Origin: Bacillota bacterium
GTDB lineage: Bacteria; Bacillota; Clostridia; Christensenellales; Christensenellaceae
NCBI GenBank assembly: GCA_023408315.1
Contig: JAEYKI010000013.1
Span: 62,001-126,000, forward strand
Direction: 5' to 3'
Length of the DNA: 64,000 nucleotides
The notes under the pieces are model-generated. The model was not told where the DNA came from. It saw only the letters and a program-made list of their open reading frames with translations, and searched no databases. Both the position numbers and the translations under genes were made by a program. Below, one piece after another: positions 1 through 7,242 of the stretch; position 1 is the first letter of the stretch; the number at the start of each line of letters is the position of its first letter.

Positions 1-168
1 CTCCGCCGTATGCGCAATCGCTTTTGCCTGGGCGTTCAAGGTTTGCTGTGTGGTGAAAATCGGAAACACAAACAAAAACGTAATCGTAATGGCAAGAACC
101 ACGGGAAGCAAAACCATCATGGACACCACCTGCGAGCTGCCGTTTTCTTCTTTCAAAAAACCCTTCAT
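1..168 (-). CDS. TadE-like / DUF4320-type pilin-like protein, N-terminal part (cut by window edge)
   Basis: Only the first 56 codons are visible; the gene runs off the left edge. The protein begins MKGFLKEENGSSQ followed by a hydrophobic segment (about residues 15-40). This is the layout of TadE/DUF4320 proteins of conjugative elements: a short charged N-terminus, then one membrane helix, as in pseudopilins. The start is supported by GGAGG ten bases upstream. It overlaps the stop codon of the preceding repeat-protein gene (TGATG), so the two are probably translationally coupled. The family assignment rests on the N-terminus alone. Confidence 0.55.
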   Translation of the reverse strand, partial: MKGFLKEENGSSQVVSMMVLLPVVLAITITFLFVFPIFTTQQTLNAQAKAIAHTAE

Positions 169-1088
169 CAAATCACATCCTCCCCTTCGGCCAATTCAAG
201 GTCTTCGGCTGTCTGGCCCCTTGCGAATCCTGTCCGGATCACCAGCATGTCGTGCGCTGTCACTGTGTTGTCCAGAAGATACGATAGCTGCGGCTCGTCC
301 AGTCCCTGGATCAGCGCCAGTCGTATCTGGCACATCTGCCGGTTGTTATACCGCGGATCAGCGTACAGGTAAATCTGGGTGGCGGTCAATCCTTTGTCCA
401 GACCCCTGCGTATCTCAAGCATTTGCTGTTCATCAAACTCAGGCCGGGCATACAGCCTTACCTGTTCCGGTTTCAGATGGTTTTCAGAGAACCCCCAGCG
501 CACCTGGGCCATCTGTTTCGGTTCCAGTGCGTGGTTGGCCAGCACCTCCATCTGCGCGTCGGTTAACCCGTCCTTCCGCGCAAGCCGCAATTCCACAATC
601 TGAGAGGGAGTAAACCGGTCAAGCCGGAACGCGTCTTCTGTCTCCGGCTTGTCTGCTTCGGGTTTCACAAAAGCCAGGACAGGCTTTTGTGCCTGGGCCA
701 GTATTTCCAACCGGATCCGCGCCATTTTCCGGGGCGGCAGCGCGGGATCCGCGTACTGTACAACCAAATCGGGCGGCATGCCCGCCTCCAGCCCCCTATA
801 AATTTGCCGCATCTGCTCCAGGCTGAATTCCGGGCGTCCAAAAATCAGTACGTCCTCCGTATTCCATCCCTGCATAAATCCCCTGCGGATCATCTCCATT
901 TGACTGGCGCTAAATCTGAGCCTGGCATACCGCGCAAGCTTTTCAAGCGGCAGCTTGCCTTTAATGCCCAGCCATATCTGCTCGGCCTGTTCAAATTCTA
1001 TATCCTCGCACTCTATCAGCGCTATCTGTTCGGGCGCTGCCCCTTCCGCCCTGGCATGCGCAACCAGCATTTCCAATAGCATGTCCAT
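168..1088 (-). CDS. Protein of about 35-residue helical repeats (element-borne)
   Basis: This 306-residue protein is built almost wholly of repeats of about 34-35 residues with the consensus Y-A-x-P-x-F-x3-Q-M-x-x-I-R-x-G-L-x3-G-L-x4-Q-(V/I). At least seven copies are recognizable between residues 30 and 295. They are broken by a charged linker near residues 135-155 (VKPEADKPETEDA). Each unit would form two helices, giving a solenoid suited to protein-protein contacts. It has no signal peptide or membrane segment. It lies between a Cys-rich small protein and the TadE-like gene and is coupled to the latter by a TGATG overlap. Similar repeat proteins occur in Clostridia mobile elements, but I know of no function and give none. 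Confidence 0.75.
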   Translation of the reverse strand: MDMLLEMLVAHARAEGAAPEQIALIECEDIEFEQAEQIWLGIKGKLPLEKLARYARLRFSASQMEMIRRGFMQGWNTEDVLIFGRPEFSLEQMRQIYRGLEAGMPPDLVVQYADPALPPRKMARIRLEILAQAQKPVLAFVKPEADKPETEDAFRLDRFTPSQIVELRLARKDGLTDAQMEVLANHALEPKQMAQVRWGFSENHLKPEQVRLYARPEFDEQQMLEIRRGLDKGLTATQIYLYADPRYNNRQMCQIRLALIQGLDEPQLSYLLDNTVTAHDMLVIRTGFARGQTAEDLELAEGEDVI

Positions 1089-1091
1089 CAG

Positions 1092-1424
1092 CTATTCCCC
1101 CTGGCGCAGGCACTCATCACAGCGGATATATATTGCGGGCTTATACACAAAGTTATCTGGGATCCGCCGCAGCTCACGCTTGAATTTCCGGCAATGGCCC
1201 CCCATGCAATCCAGGCAGTAGTCGCAGTCGGCCTTGGCCAGCTTTCTCTCCTGCGCCCACCTGTGCATGTTGATAAGCGCTGCCGGGAAATCACTCACCC
1301 GGGGCATTACAGGTGACTTGACCGCTGCCCAGGCTCCGCTGGGCTTGAGTTTGACCGTGGCAAAATTATCTTCCCCTATTCCCGGACGCACGGTGAGAAT
1401 CGTATCCTGATAAAAATAATACAT
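1092..1424 (-). CDS. Cys-rich small protein, putative zinc-binding (unknown function)
   Basis: This is a 110-residue protein with clustered Cys/His residues: C67, C70, C73, H77 and C78, then C102 and C105 near the C-terminus. The spacing suggests one or two zinc sites. No family is recognized. The start is supported by GGAGG six bases before the ATG. The gene ends four bases before the repeat-protein gene, so they form one transcription unit with the TadE-like gene. Confidence 0.65.
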   Translation of the reverse strand: MYYFYQDTILTVRPGIGEDNFATVKLKPSGAWAAVKSPVMPRVSDFPAALINMHRWAQERKLAKADCDYCLDCMGGHCRKFKRELRRIPDNFVYKPAIYIRCDECLRQGE

Positions 1425-1464
1425 AACACACCTCCGTTTTGGTTTGAAATAAAAAAGACGCCTT

Positions 1465-2187
1465 TCAGCGTTCCAGTCCCTTGTCCTTTGTATTCTTCTC
1501 TAGTTTCGCTCCACCATCTTCGCCCGCATAGCTCCGGAGCTTTTCCGCTATACTTTTTTCTTCAGGCAACCGCACTCTCCCCCATAGCCCGCGCGGGAGC
1601 TTGTCCTGTGTCAGTTCAAAACCTTTTGCCTGGTACAGCAGTTTTGTATATAAAGGTTGATTCACCGGTTTTGAAAAAATCGCTACTACCTGGTGCGCCT
1701 TTGTCACCACATCCCGCACGTCTTCCTTCAGCGTGGTATTTGGAATATAAAACTGACTGTTACCGCTCATTACAAATCCCATGCAGGCGTATATATTACC
1801 CACGATCTTTTCTGTATAGAGCTTGGGTCTTCTATGATTAAAGTCCCCCAACATCTTGGCAGCGCTTTCCACATGAATCAGCCGATCCAGGACACTCAGT
1901 TTAAGTTCTGTCGTACCATCTGGCCGCAATTCAAAATCTGAGGTTTTAAGTTGGCTGTTCATGCACAGTGAATAAAATTGCAGTGCGTCAATACCTCCAT
2001 TGGTTTCAACTCCAGTAAGATGAAGGTAGTATTCCGCTTTAAACTGTGTTTCCATCGCACTGGGATTTCGCGGTTCATAGACAAAAACAAGATTCTTGTC
2101 AATTAGCCTTTTGTTGTATATTTGAGCATTCTCAATCAGTATGTTTAAAACCTCTGCTTTAAATAAATTCCCTTTGAGTCTATCCAT
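1465..2187 (-). CDS. PBECR4-type (Barnase-EndoU-ColicinE5/D-RelE-like) nuclease domain protein
   Basis: The protein has 240 residues counted from the ATG at 2187, which has AGGGGG just upstream; an in-frame ATG 33 bases earlier lacks a site. The segment FKAEYYLHLTG and the order of beta strands around it resemble the PBECR4 family, predicted RNase-like domains found in phages and mobile elements. The C-terminal part (residues about 190-240) is charged and probably flexible. The gene sits directly downstream of a structured RNA that ends in a terminator (2205-2237). It is therefore either controlled by that leader or read from the terminator's leak. Family assignment is by eye; catalytic residues cannot be named with certainty. 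Confidence 0.55.
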   Translation of the reverse strand: MDRLKGNLFKAEVLNILIENAQIYNKRLIDKNLVFVYEPRNPSAMETQFKAEYYLHLTGVETNGGIDALQFYSLCMNSQLKTSDFELRPDGTTELKLSVLDRLIHVESAAKMLGDFNHRRPKLYTEKIVGNIYACMGFVMSGNSQFYIPNTTLKEDVRDVVTKAHQVVAIFSKPVNQPLYTKLLYQAKGFELTQDKLPRGLWGRVRLPEEKSIAEKLRSYAGEDGGAKLEKNTKDKGLER

Positions 2188-2203
2188 GGTTCCCCCTATA
2201 TTT

Positions 2204-2494
2204 TTCCAAACAAAAAGCACGTCTATTGAACGTGCTTCAAGTTACAAACAAGGGATATCCACCGCGGCGAATACCCCTTTATTTGCTTTTCGGCATGATT
2301 TTTCTGTTGTCCGCCAACGCACCGATCCATAGTCGGCTCTTAGCCCCCCGTATAGGGCAACCGATTCAGGCTCTCGCCTGTCGGTACTACTTTCGCGTAA
2401 ATCTTTCGTGGACGCGCCCACTAGACAGGTTGTAGTACGGGCCATTACGCTAACCCTGTCAAGCGTCGGATTTTTAAGGTGTCAGCCCACCATG
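2204..2494 (-). ncRNA. Structured non-coding RNA of about 290 nt (possible raiA-like or element-specific RNA)
   Basis: The region has its own promoter (2501-2529) and ends in an intrinsic terminator (2205-2237). It has no convincing coding frame. Complementary segments are frequent: 2384-2390 with 2432-2438 (GTACTAC/GTAGTAC) and 2395-2400 with 2445-2450 (GCGTAA/TTACGC) cross each other, which means a pseudoknot. A GAGA-loop hairpin lies at 2367-2380. The segment 2424-2429 can pair with either 2377-2382 or 2455-2460. The run of G and C around 2343-2360 forms another stem. Size, compactness and pseudoknots are typical of large structured bacterial RNAs. I could not match it to a named class by memory; raiA is the closest guess in size and host range. 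Confidence 0.6.
2205..2237 (-). terminator. Intrinsic terminator of the structured RNA
   Basis: AAGCACGT pairs perfectly with ACGTGCTT around a seven-base loop and is followed on the minus strand by a T-rich run. It lies only 18 bases upstream of the start codon of the PBECR4-type gene, so it ends the RNA before that gene or acts as an attenuator for it. Confidence 0.75.
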
Positions 2495-2500
2495 TAATAG

Positions 2501-2529
2501 ATTATACCATACTTTAAAAATCAATTCAA
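2501..2529 (-). promoter_or_regulatory. Sigma-A promoter of the structured RNA
   Basis: On the minus strand TTGAAT is followed after exactly 17 bases by TATAAT, a near-consensus housekeeping promoter. Transcription would begin near 2494. It is one of the strongest promoters visible in the element. Confidence 0.75.
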
Positions 2530-2552
2530 TCAATCGTGATCCGTAAAGCTAT

Positions 2553-2795
2553 TTATTGCTTTACCAAAGTAAACGGGCAATATTTTGTGCCATATTTATC
2601 TGTGCTGCTTTCTCCTTCTACAACAATGCCTGAATTTAAAAGCGCCTGAAAAGTATTTTCTGATACACGTCCAACGCGTTCTCCGCCGTTATGCGATATT
2701 AATCGGATTTCCCGCTTTCTCGTATCAGAAACAAATACAATAAAACCTCCTTTGGCGATATATTGCAAAATCTCATAGACGTTACATTTCTTCAT
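2553..2795 (-). CDS. Small element protein of unknown function
   Basis: This 80-residue protein starts MKKCNVYEILQYIAKGG and could be a small winged-helix-like fold (helix, then alternating strands through IVFVSDTRKREIRLI). No family is recognized. The start is preceded by GAGGGAAAGAGC, an acceptable ribosome binding site. It follows the 56-residue gene at 2829-2999 by 33 bases and ends about 25 bases before the -35 box of the structured RNA. Confidence 0.6.
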   Translation of the reverse strand: MKKCNVYEILQYIAKGGFIVFVSDTRKREIRLISHNGGERVGRVSENTFQALLNSGIVVEGESSTDKYGTKYCPFTLVKQ

Positions 2796-2828
2796 GCTCT
2801 TTCCCTCTTTGTCTTATCCCAGATTCTC

Positions 2829-2999
2829 CTACCTGACCGCCTTGTATCTCGTGACGGTGTATTCTTCGGCGATACGGTAATCGCTTTTAAACGGCAACTT
2901 ATCAAATGCATCTTGGGCCTCTTTAAGCGTTGGATATTTTTTGCGTCCTGTTGTCCATTTGTTTTCCCAATGATGGACACGCCACTGCAAAACGTACAT
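2829..2999 (-). CDS. 56-residue element protein of unknown function
   Basis: This short frame begins MYVLQWRVHHWENKW and ends in VTRYKAVR before TAG. It is rich in Trp, Tyr and Lys and contains KEAQDAFDKLP, a likely amphipathic helix; the pattern of strand, helix and strand suggests a compact single domain. The start has GGAGGA nine bases upstream. A longer frame overlaps it on the same strand in another phase (2792-3004), but that one lacks a ribosome binding site and has an implausible composition, so this frame is preferred. It follows the RHH gene by 18 bases. Confidence 0.6.
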   Translation of the reverse strand: MYVLQWRVHHWENKWTTGRKKYPTLKEAQDAFDKLPFKSDYRIAEEYTVTRYKAVR

Positions 3000-3017
3000 A
3001 TCAATCTTCCTCCTTTA

Positions 3018-3326
3018 TTACAATCCTGCTATAAAATCCATTACGTCCTCGTCAATGTCCACCGCATCCGCTTCATGCTCATCCTCTGGCTCCTGAACAC
3101 TCACGTTATTCTGTGCGCCGGGACGAATTGTTGGCCCTTGCTGTAACAACTGCTCAATCCGTTCCAACCTTTCCAATACTGTTCCGTTTTCGATCAGTCT
3201 GCAGATATATTCCTTGAGCGTCATGCCCTCGGCCCCCTGCTCGATCAGCCGGTTGACCGCTGCTTCGCGCGGGTTATCGTAAGACAGGATAAAATGCACA
3301 TTTCTAGGTTTTCTGCTCCGCGCCAT
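3018..3326 (-). CDS. StbB/ParR-like partition partner (RHH-type DNA-binding protein)
   Basis: This is a 102-residue protein. Its N-terminal half (about residues 8-60) fits a ribbon-helix-helix DNA-binding domain, VHFILSYDNPREAAVNRLIEQG. The C-terminal half is acidic (EPEDEHEADAVDIDEDV) and ends in a short hydrophobic tail, FIAGL, as ParR/StbB adaptors do for actin binding. It starts five bases after the ParM-like gene, so the two form a type II segregation pair that would stabilize the excised circular element. Confidence 0.7.
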   Translation of the reverse strand: MARSRKPRNVHFILSYDNPREAAVNRLIEQGAEGMTLKEYICRLIENGTVLERLERIEQLLQQGPTIRPGAQNNVSVQEPEDEHEADAVDIDEDVMDFIAGL

Positions 3327-3330
3327 TGCT

Positions 3331-4257
3331 CTACCTCGCTATTTTTTTCATATTTCTCAATTCGTTTATCGCTACGATTTCGTACCCCTTGGCATTACAG
3401 GCAATATCCTCTATATATCGCGCCTGCAGGAAATTTTTTTGATTATAATAATTTTTCATCAGCCAGGCTCCACCGCCCATAAAAATCACTGGCGCTGACG
3501 CCAAATCAAAATCAGCTTCGTTAAGACTTCCAATAAGATCGTTCAGATATATATCTGTATAGCGCAGACACTCCTCTTTAACATCATCGGGCAGAACAAT
3601 GTCTTCTTTCCACAGCAAACTTTCCACCTGTTTTTGTGCTAGACGCTTGCCTGTACTGCGTTGCACCTGCTCTACAATCTCGTTTATACAACGAATCACG
3701 CCTTTTTCCATGCTTCGGGCTGTCCGCAGATCTGCTCTGGCTTTGCTTATGGTAATTGCATCCACAGTCCAGCTTCCGATATCAATGACATGCACATAAG
3801 GCTGCTGTTTCAATTCACGCATTTGATCGGCAACAGCACTGTAGCCCTGCGGATACACTCTCACATCGTCAATTGTAATATTCATTCGGTTGTTCCCATA
3901 GGCAAAGTTCACTTGGCCACGGTCAAGATATTTTTCAAAGTCTTTCTTCTCGCGTCCAAATTGTGTGAGGGGCAGTCCCACTGCCAGTACAATGTTGTTT
4001 GTATGACGCAACCCACGGGCAATTATTTCTGCACCAACCGCAGCAAGAGTCAGGTGCCAATAGGTATCGTCGGCAGTCTTATTCTTGCGCAAGGCAGTAC
4101 GTTCTCCGCCGCATACGTAGTATGTGCCGTCCATCTTAACCACATGTTCTGTTTTAATAGGCGGCTCACTGGTGTATTCCGCCACGCTGGTATTAAACTG
4201 TTTGTTTACGGTTTTAATGATGCCAAAACCGTGATCGATACCGATTACGATACTCAT
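3331..4257 (-). CDS. ParM/StbA-like actin ATPase for element segregation
   Basis: The 309-residue protein starts at the ATG at 4257, which follows GGAGGAAAACAAA; two earlier in-frame starts have no such site. The N-terminus VIGIDHGFGIIKT is the phosphate-1 loop of actin-like ATPases, HVIDIGSWTVDAI (about residue 165) is phosphate-2, and VIFMGGGAWLMK (about residue 265) is the adenosine loop. This is the full set expected for a ParM/StbA filament protein. With the RHH partner it forms a plasmid-type partition system. A terminator-like hairpin (4347-4376) separates it from the membrane protein gene upstream. Confidence 0.85.
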   Translation of the reverse strand: MSIVIGIDHGFGIIKTVNKQFNTSVAEYTSEPPIKTEHVVKMDGTYYVCGGERTALRKNKTADDTYWHLTLAAVGAEIIARGLRHTNNIVLAVGLPLTQFGREKKDFEKYLDRGQVNFAYGNNRMNITIDDVRVYPQGYSAVADQMRELKQQPYVHVIDIGSWTVDAITISKARADLRTARSMEKGVIRCINEIVEQVQRSTGKRLAQKQVESLLWKEDIVLPDDVKEECLRYTDIYLNDLIGSLNEADFDLASAPVIFMGGGAWLMKNYYNQKNFLQARYIEDIACNAKGYEIVAINELRNMKKIAR

Positions 4258-4346
4258 TTTGTTTTCCTCCATCAATAAAAAATAAAAGCTCCCGAAATAA
4301 ACTTTCTGATAGTTAAAGCAATTCTGCTTTTGTTTTTTCAACCCAT

Positions 4347-4376
4347 ATAAAAAAGCACCGCTGTCACACGATGCTT
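4347..4376 (-). terminator. Intrinsic terminator between the membrane gene and parM-like gene
   Basis: AAGCATCG and CGGTGCTT pair with one G-U wobble around an eight-base loop and are followed by TTTTT on the minus strand. It ends transcription of the 4400-4819 gene. Confidence 0.6.
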
Positions 4377-4399
4377 GATTTCTTAATAAACAGTAGGCC

Positions 4400-4819
4400 C
4401 TATTTTATTATTCCGTTCCATCTGCTTTGTGCCAATTTTTCTTGCAGCTCTCTGTCCAAATCACCATGATATCTTTTAAATACATTCTGCATACGGCGGT
4501 TCATAACAACCTTTTTTCGTATTACCAGGATAATTTTTAGTACAATCAGCCCCACTCCGGCCAGGATGGCAATCATTATAATTCTTTGTCCCAAGTCCCC
4601 CTGAAAAAACAAAATAATATCATCCAGATAGTTGTATAACACAATGGGGACTCCTATGATTCCGGTTATAATCAAACATGCTTTGGGGTATCTAACAAAC
4701 ATCTTTACAACAAAAAAAGCAACCAAAGCAACAATTATTGCCATTATCGCAACTCCGATAACGTGAAATAATCCAAACGGATTCTGCCACCATTCTAAAT
4801 GTACATAACCTGCGTCCAT
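4400..4819 (-). CDS. Small multi-pass membrane protein of the element (unknown function)
   Basis: The protein has 139 residues when started at the second ATG (4819), which lies eight bases after GGGGG; the first ATG, nine bases earlier, is too close to that site. It has three or four hydrophobic segments (about residues 15-40, 45-62 and 73-97) and a basic, amphipathic C-terminal tail after KKVVMNRRMQNVFKRYHGD. The size and position fit an accessory membrane protein of a transfer region, but no family is recognized. Confidence 0.6.
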   Translation of the reverse strand: MDAGYVHLEWWQNPFGLFHVIGVAIMAIIVALVAFFVVKMFVRYPKACLIITGIIGVPIVLYNYLDDIILFFQGDLGQRIIMIAILAGVGLIVLKIILVIRKKVVMNRRMQNVFKRYHGDLDRELQEKLAQSRWNGIIK

Positions 4820-4875
4820 GCCATTCACCCCCTATTTACTTTATCGTACTGAGAATAAATACATTTAGATTTTTA

Positions 4876-4915
4876 TTTGGTATACGCAGGGTTTCACGCC
4901 CCTACGTATACCAAA
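4876..4915. repeat. Long inverted repeat, candidate oriT or regulatory dyad
   Basis: TTTGGTATACG and CGTATACCAAA form a perfect 11-base stem around an 18-base segment that itself contains GGG and CCC blocks. The intergenic stretch 4820-5117 holds nothing coding. It also contains a second dyad just to the right (GGATTTC...GAAATCC around two CCGG blocks, about 4957-4993). Such stacked dyads in the non-coding gap of a conjugative element are typical of transfer origins, but without the relaxase the nick site cannot be named. Confidence 0.4.
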
Positions 4916-5117
4916 ATCTATAGCCCGCGCTTCGCTTCCCTCACACTACTCTCATGGGATTTCATCACGCCGGAATTTTTCACCGGAAATCCTTCTCGAA
5001 ACTACTTTCGCTTGAGTATCTTCATGCGGTATCCGCGCCCTCTATACTCTCTATGACCAACAGGTTTTTTTCAAAGAACTGTTATATTCAAAGCCCTCTG
5101 GCTGAATATCATATCTT

Positions 5118-5294
5118 TTATTTATGCTTTCTTATGTAAAATCTGTCATAAAAATAGTTTTCAGATACTTTGCCTGAAATTGTTAAATAGCCTTGATTTT
5201 CTAATTCTTTATTTAGCTTTCTAATAATTTGGTATGCTTTAGACTGCTTAACGCCTAATAATCTCATCACATCTGTTACGATCAAGTAATTCAT
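5118..5294 (-). CDS. xis: Excisionase-like helix-turn-helix protein (ICE Xis type)
   Basis: The 58-residue protein starts MNYLIVTDVMRLLGVKQSKA and ends YIRKHK. Residues 6-30 form a helix-turn-helix of the MerR/excisionase kind (TDVMRLLGVKQSKAYQIIRKLNKEL). This resembles the small Xis proteins of ICEBs1/Tn916-type elements. The start has AGAGGA about five bases upstream. It follows the small XRE gene in the same direction and is divergent from the repressor and integrase, the usual arrangement that keeps excision under lysogeny-type control. It would bind near the attachment site and steer the recombinase toward excision. Confidence 0.65.
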   Translation of the reverse strand: MNYLIVTDVMRLLGVKQSKAYQIIRKLNKELENQGYLTISGKVSENYFYDRFYIRKHK

Positions 5295-5305
5295 AATGTC
5301 CTCTG

Positions 5306-5503
5306 TTATTTTTCAAATGATATAAATTCAACTGGTGTATTAAAATAAGTTCCAATTTTTATTGCTGTTTTTAGTGGCGGTATTCTTTTTCCAGTCTCAT
5401 ACATTGCAATCGTGCTGTTACTTAAATCAATTTCTGCTGCCAATTGGCGTTGAGATAAATGATGTGCTTTTCTCAAAGATGCCAATGTTTTTACTTGGTT
5501 CAT
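5306..5503 (-). CDS. Small XRE-family regulator (Cro-like)
   Basis: The 65-residue protein is nearly all HTH_3 domain: LASLRKAHHLSQRQLAAEIDLSNSTIAMYETGKR, with the helix-turn-helix at about residues 17-36. It has no effector domain. It is transcribed away from the larger XRE gene and ahead of the excisionase-like gene, so it probably plays the Cro-like role that favours excision and transfer. It shares the unusual SNSTIAMYE recognition helix with its divergent neighbour, so both probably bind the same operators. Confidence 0.8.
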   Translation of the reverse strand: MNQVKTLASLRKAHHLSQRQLAAEIDLSNSTIAMYETGKRIPPLKTAIKIGTYFNTPVEFISFEK

Positions 5504-5522
5504 ATCACACCTCTGCTTTCAT

Positions 5523-5594
5523 ATTGTGAGCTTTTTTACATAATAACTCACAATACGTAAGCATGTCAATATGTTTATTCACATTTCGTAAGCA
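5523..5594. promoter_or_regulatory. Divergent operator region between the two XRE regulators
   Basis: The gap 5504-5655 contains an inverted repeat ATTGTGAG (5523-5530) and CTCACAAT (5547-5554), and a direct repeat CGTAAGCA at 5556-5563 and 5587-5594. The direct repeats are 31 bases apart, about three helical turns. These are good candidates for the operators bound by both regulators. A -10 box TATAAT at 5631-5636 serves the rightward repressor gene. Confidence 0.5.
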
Positions 5595-5655
5595 AGAATT
5601 TTTTCTATTTAATTTTTTACAATGATTTAATATAATGAAATTTGAGGTGATGAAA

Positions 5656-6090
5656 GTGTTCGGAAAAAAATTGGCCCATCTTAGAAAAATCAAAGGGCTT
5701 ACGCAACGTGAATTAGCTAAAATTTTGAATATTTCTAATAGCACCTTAGCAATGTATGAATTAGATAAGCGTAGGCCAGATTTTGAAACGCTAAAAAAAA
5801 TTGGTGATTATCTTTCTGTTTCAATAGATTACCTTTTGGATGACTCTTCTGAAAATCCTATTTCGTCAACTAATTTAACAGAAGATGAAATTATGTTATT
5901 AAACGCTTATCGTGATAGAGGTAAATCTGGCTATTTTGGGTCTCTTTTAGATTTTTATCTTGAATCAAAACAGGTCGACCTTAGCAAGGAAAGTAAGGAG
6001 GATCTCGAAAAATATATTAACTTGCTTAAAATCAAAGATATCCAAATTAGAAATGGTGACCAGAAAACGAAGTTGAACAATTCAGAATAA
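5656..6090 (+). CDS. XRE-family repressor of the element (ImmR/CI-like)
   Basis: The protein has an N-terminal HTH_3 domain (KKLAHLRKIKGLTQRELAKILN with recognition helix SNSTLAMYE) and a C-terminal acidic helical region of about 80 residues that probably mediates dimerization. The GTG at 5656 is preferred as start because GAGGTGAT lies just ahead. The ATG at 5635 overlaps the TATAAT -10 box (5631-5636), so it should not be transcribed. No metallopeptidase partner (ImmA) follows, unlike ICEBs1; the integrase is next. It should keep the excisionase and transfer functions silent. Confidence 0.8.
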   Translation: MFGKKLAHLRKIKGLTQRELAKILNISNSTLAMYELDKRRPDFETLKKIGDYLSVSIDYLLDDSSENPISSTNLTEDEIMLLNAYRDRGKSGYFGSLLDFYLESKQVDLSKESKEDLEKYINLLKIKDIQIRNGDQKTKLNNSE

Positions 6091-6152
6091 AAAAAGAAAT
6101 AAACTATATAAAAAATCATGCATTATCAAAAATTAGAAAAGGTAAATAAACT

Positions 6153-7202
6153 ATGCCCGCTTATAAAGATATTGATACAAATACATGGTATTCATCTTTC
6201 CATTATACAGATTGGCACGGACAAAATCGGCGAGCATTTAAGAGAGGATTTGAAAAGAAAAAAGATGCTCTTGATTATGAACGAGAATTTTTGCTAACAA
6301 AAGCCGGTTCTACAAAAATGTTATTTGCATCTTTTGAGCCAATTTATTTGAAGGCACTTGAACCACGAATAAAAGAAACTACTCTAGATACAAAAAGTCA
6401 TATTATCAAAGAAAAAATACTTCCTTTTTTTTCAGATCTTAAAATATGTGATATTACACCTTCCCACATATTTGAGTGGCAAAATTCTTTACTTAAACAA
6501 GGTTATAGCCAAACATATTTACGCACCATAAATAATCAACTAACAGCAATGTTTAATTTCGCAGTTAAATTCTATAAATTACCCGTCAATCCTTGTCATG
6601 CTGCAGGCACAATGGGCAAGAAAAACGCAAATGCAATGCAAATATGGACACTTGATGAGTATAATAAATTTATCGAAGCTGTTGATAAACCTTTGGCTAA
6701 AGCACTTTTTATGACTTTATATTGGACAGGAATACGGGAAGGAGAGCTGTTAGCGCTAACCCCCGCTGATATATCAAGTAATAAAATCCGAATTAACAAA
6801 ACATATACAAGATTAAATAAGCAAGATATTGTGGGCAAACCCAAGACTCCAAAAAGTGAGCGAGAAATTACTATTCCTGAGTTTTTATACACTGCTCTAA
6901 AAGAATATATGGCAAAGCTTTATGGAATTAAAAAACATGACAGAATCTTTAATTGCACTAAATATTATTTAGCCCACGAAATGAGACGATGCTCTCAAAT
7001 AGCCGGTGTTAAAAAAATCAGAATTCACGATCTGCGGCATTCACATGCATCATTACTTATCGAGCAAGGGTATAACATATTAGTAATATCTGAGCGTTTA
7101 GGTCATGAAAAACCCGAGACTACCTGGAATATATATGCTCACTTATATCCTAATAAGCATAGTGAAGTGGCAGATGAACTAAATAAACTCGGCCAAAAAT
7201 AG
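6153..7202 (+). CDS. int: Tyrosine recombinase (integrase) of the element
   Basis: The 349-residue protein has an N-terminal AP2/arm-binding region (about 1-55), a SAM-like core-binding domain (about 60-150) and a catalytic domain. The catalytic residues are visible: Arg in WTGIREGELLAL, His and Arg in HDLRHSHA, His in RLGHEK and Tyr in WNIYAHLYP. It resembles Tn916/ICEBs1-type integrases. Its 3' end faces the guaA 3' end with two arm-type direct repeats between, so it most probably performs integration at guaA. The gene is AT-rich relative to the chromosomal genes, as expected for transferred DNA. Confidence 0.92.
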   Translation: MPAYKDIDTNTWYSSFHYTDWHGQNRRAFKRGFEKKKDALDYEREFLLTKAGSTKMLFASFEPIYLKALEPRIKETTLDTKSHIIKEKILPFFSDLKICDITPSHIFEWQNSLLKQGYSQTYLRTINNQLTAMFNFAVKFYKLPVNPCHAAGTMGKKNANAMQIWTLDEYNKFIEAVDKPLAKALFMTLYWTGIREGELLALTPADISSNKIRINKTYTRLNKQDIVGKPKTPKSEREITIPEFLYTALKEYMAKLYGIKKHDRIFNCTKYYLAHEMRRCSQIAGVKKIRIHDLRHSHASLLIEQGYNILVISERLGHEKPETTWNIYAHLYPNKHSEVADELNKLGQK

Positions 7203-7218
7203 CAATTTAAAAAAATTG

Positions 7219-7237
7219 GGTATCAAAAAGGTATCAA
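7219..7237. repeat. Arm-type direct repeats for the integrase
   Basis: GGTATCAA occurs twice, at 7219-7226 and 7230-7237, 11 bases (one helical turn) apart, between the integrase stop codon and the guaA end. Short direct repeats at this place are usual binding sites for the N-terminal domain of Tn916-type integrases. Confidence 0.5.
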
Positions 7238-7242
7238 CAGAA

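Noticed and set aside
2242..2445. Open frame inside the structured RNA region.
   Set aside because: No good ribosome binding site; the segment is explained better by RNA stems, a promoter and a terminator.
2792..3004. 70-codon minus-strand frame overlapping the 56-residue gene.
   Set aside because: It starts at TTG without a suitably spaced ribosome binding site and overlaps the next gene; the ATG frame at 2999 is better supported.
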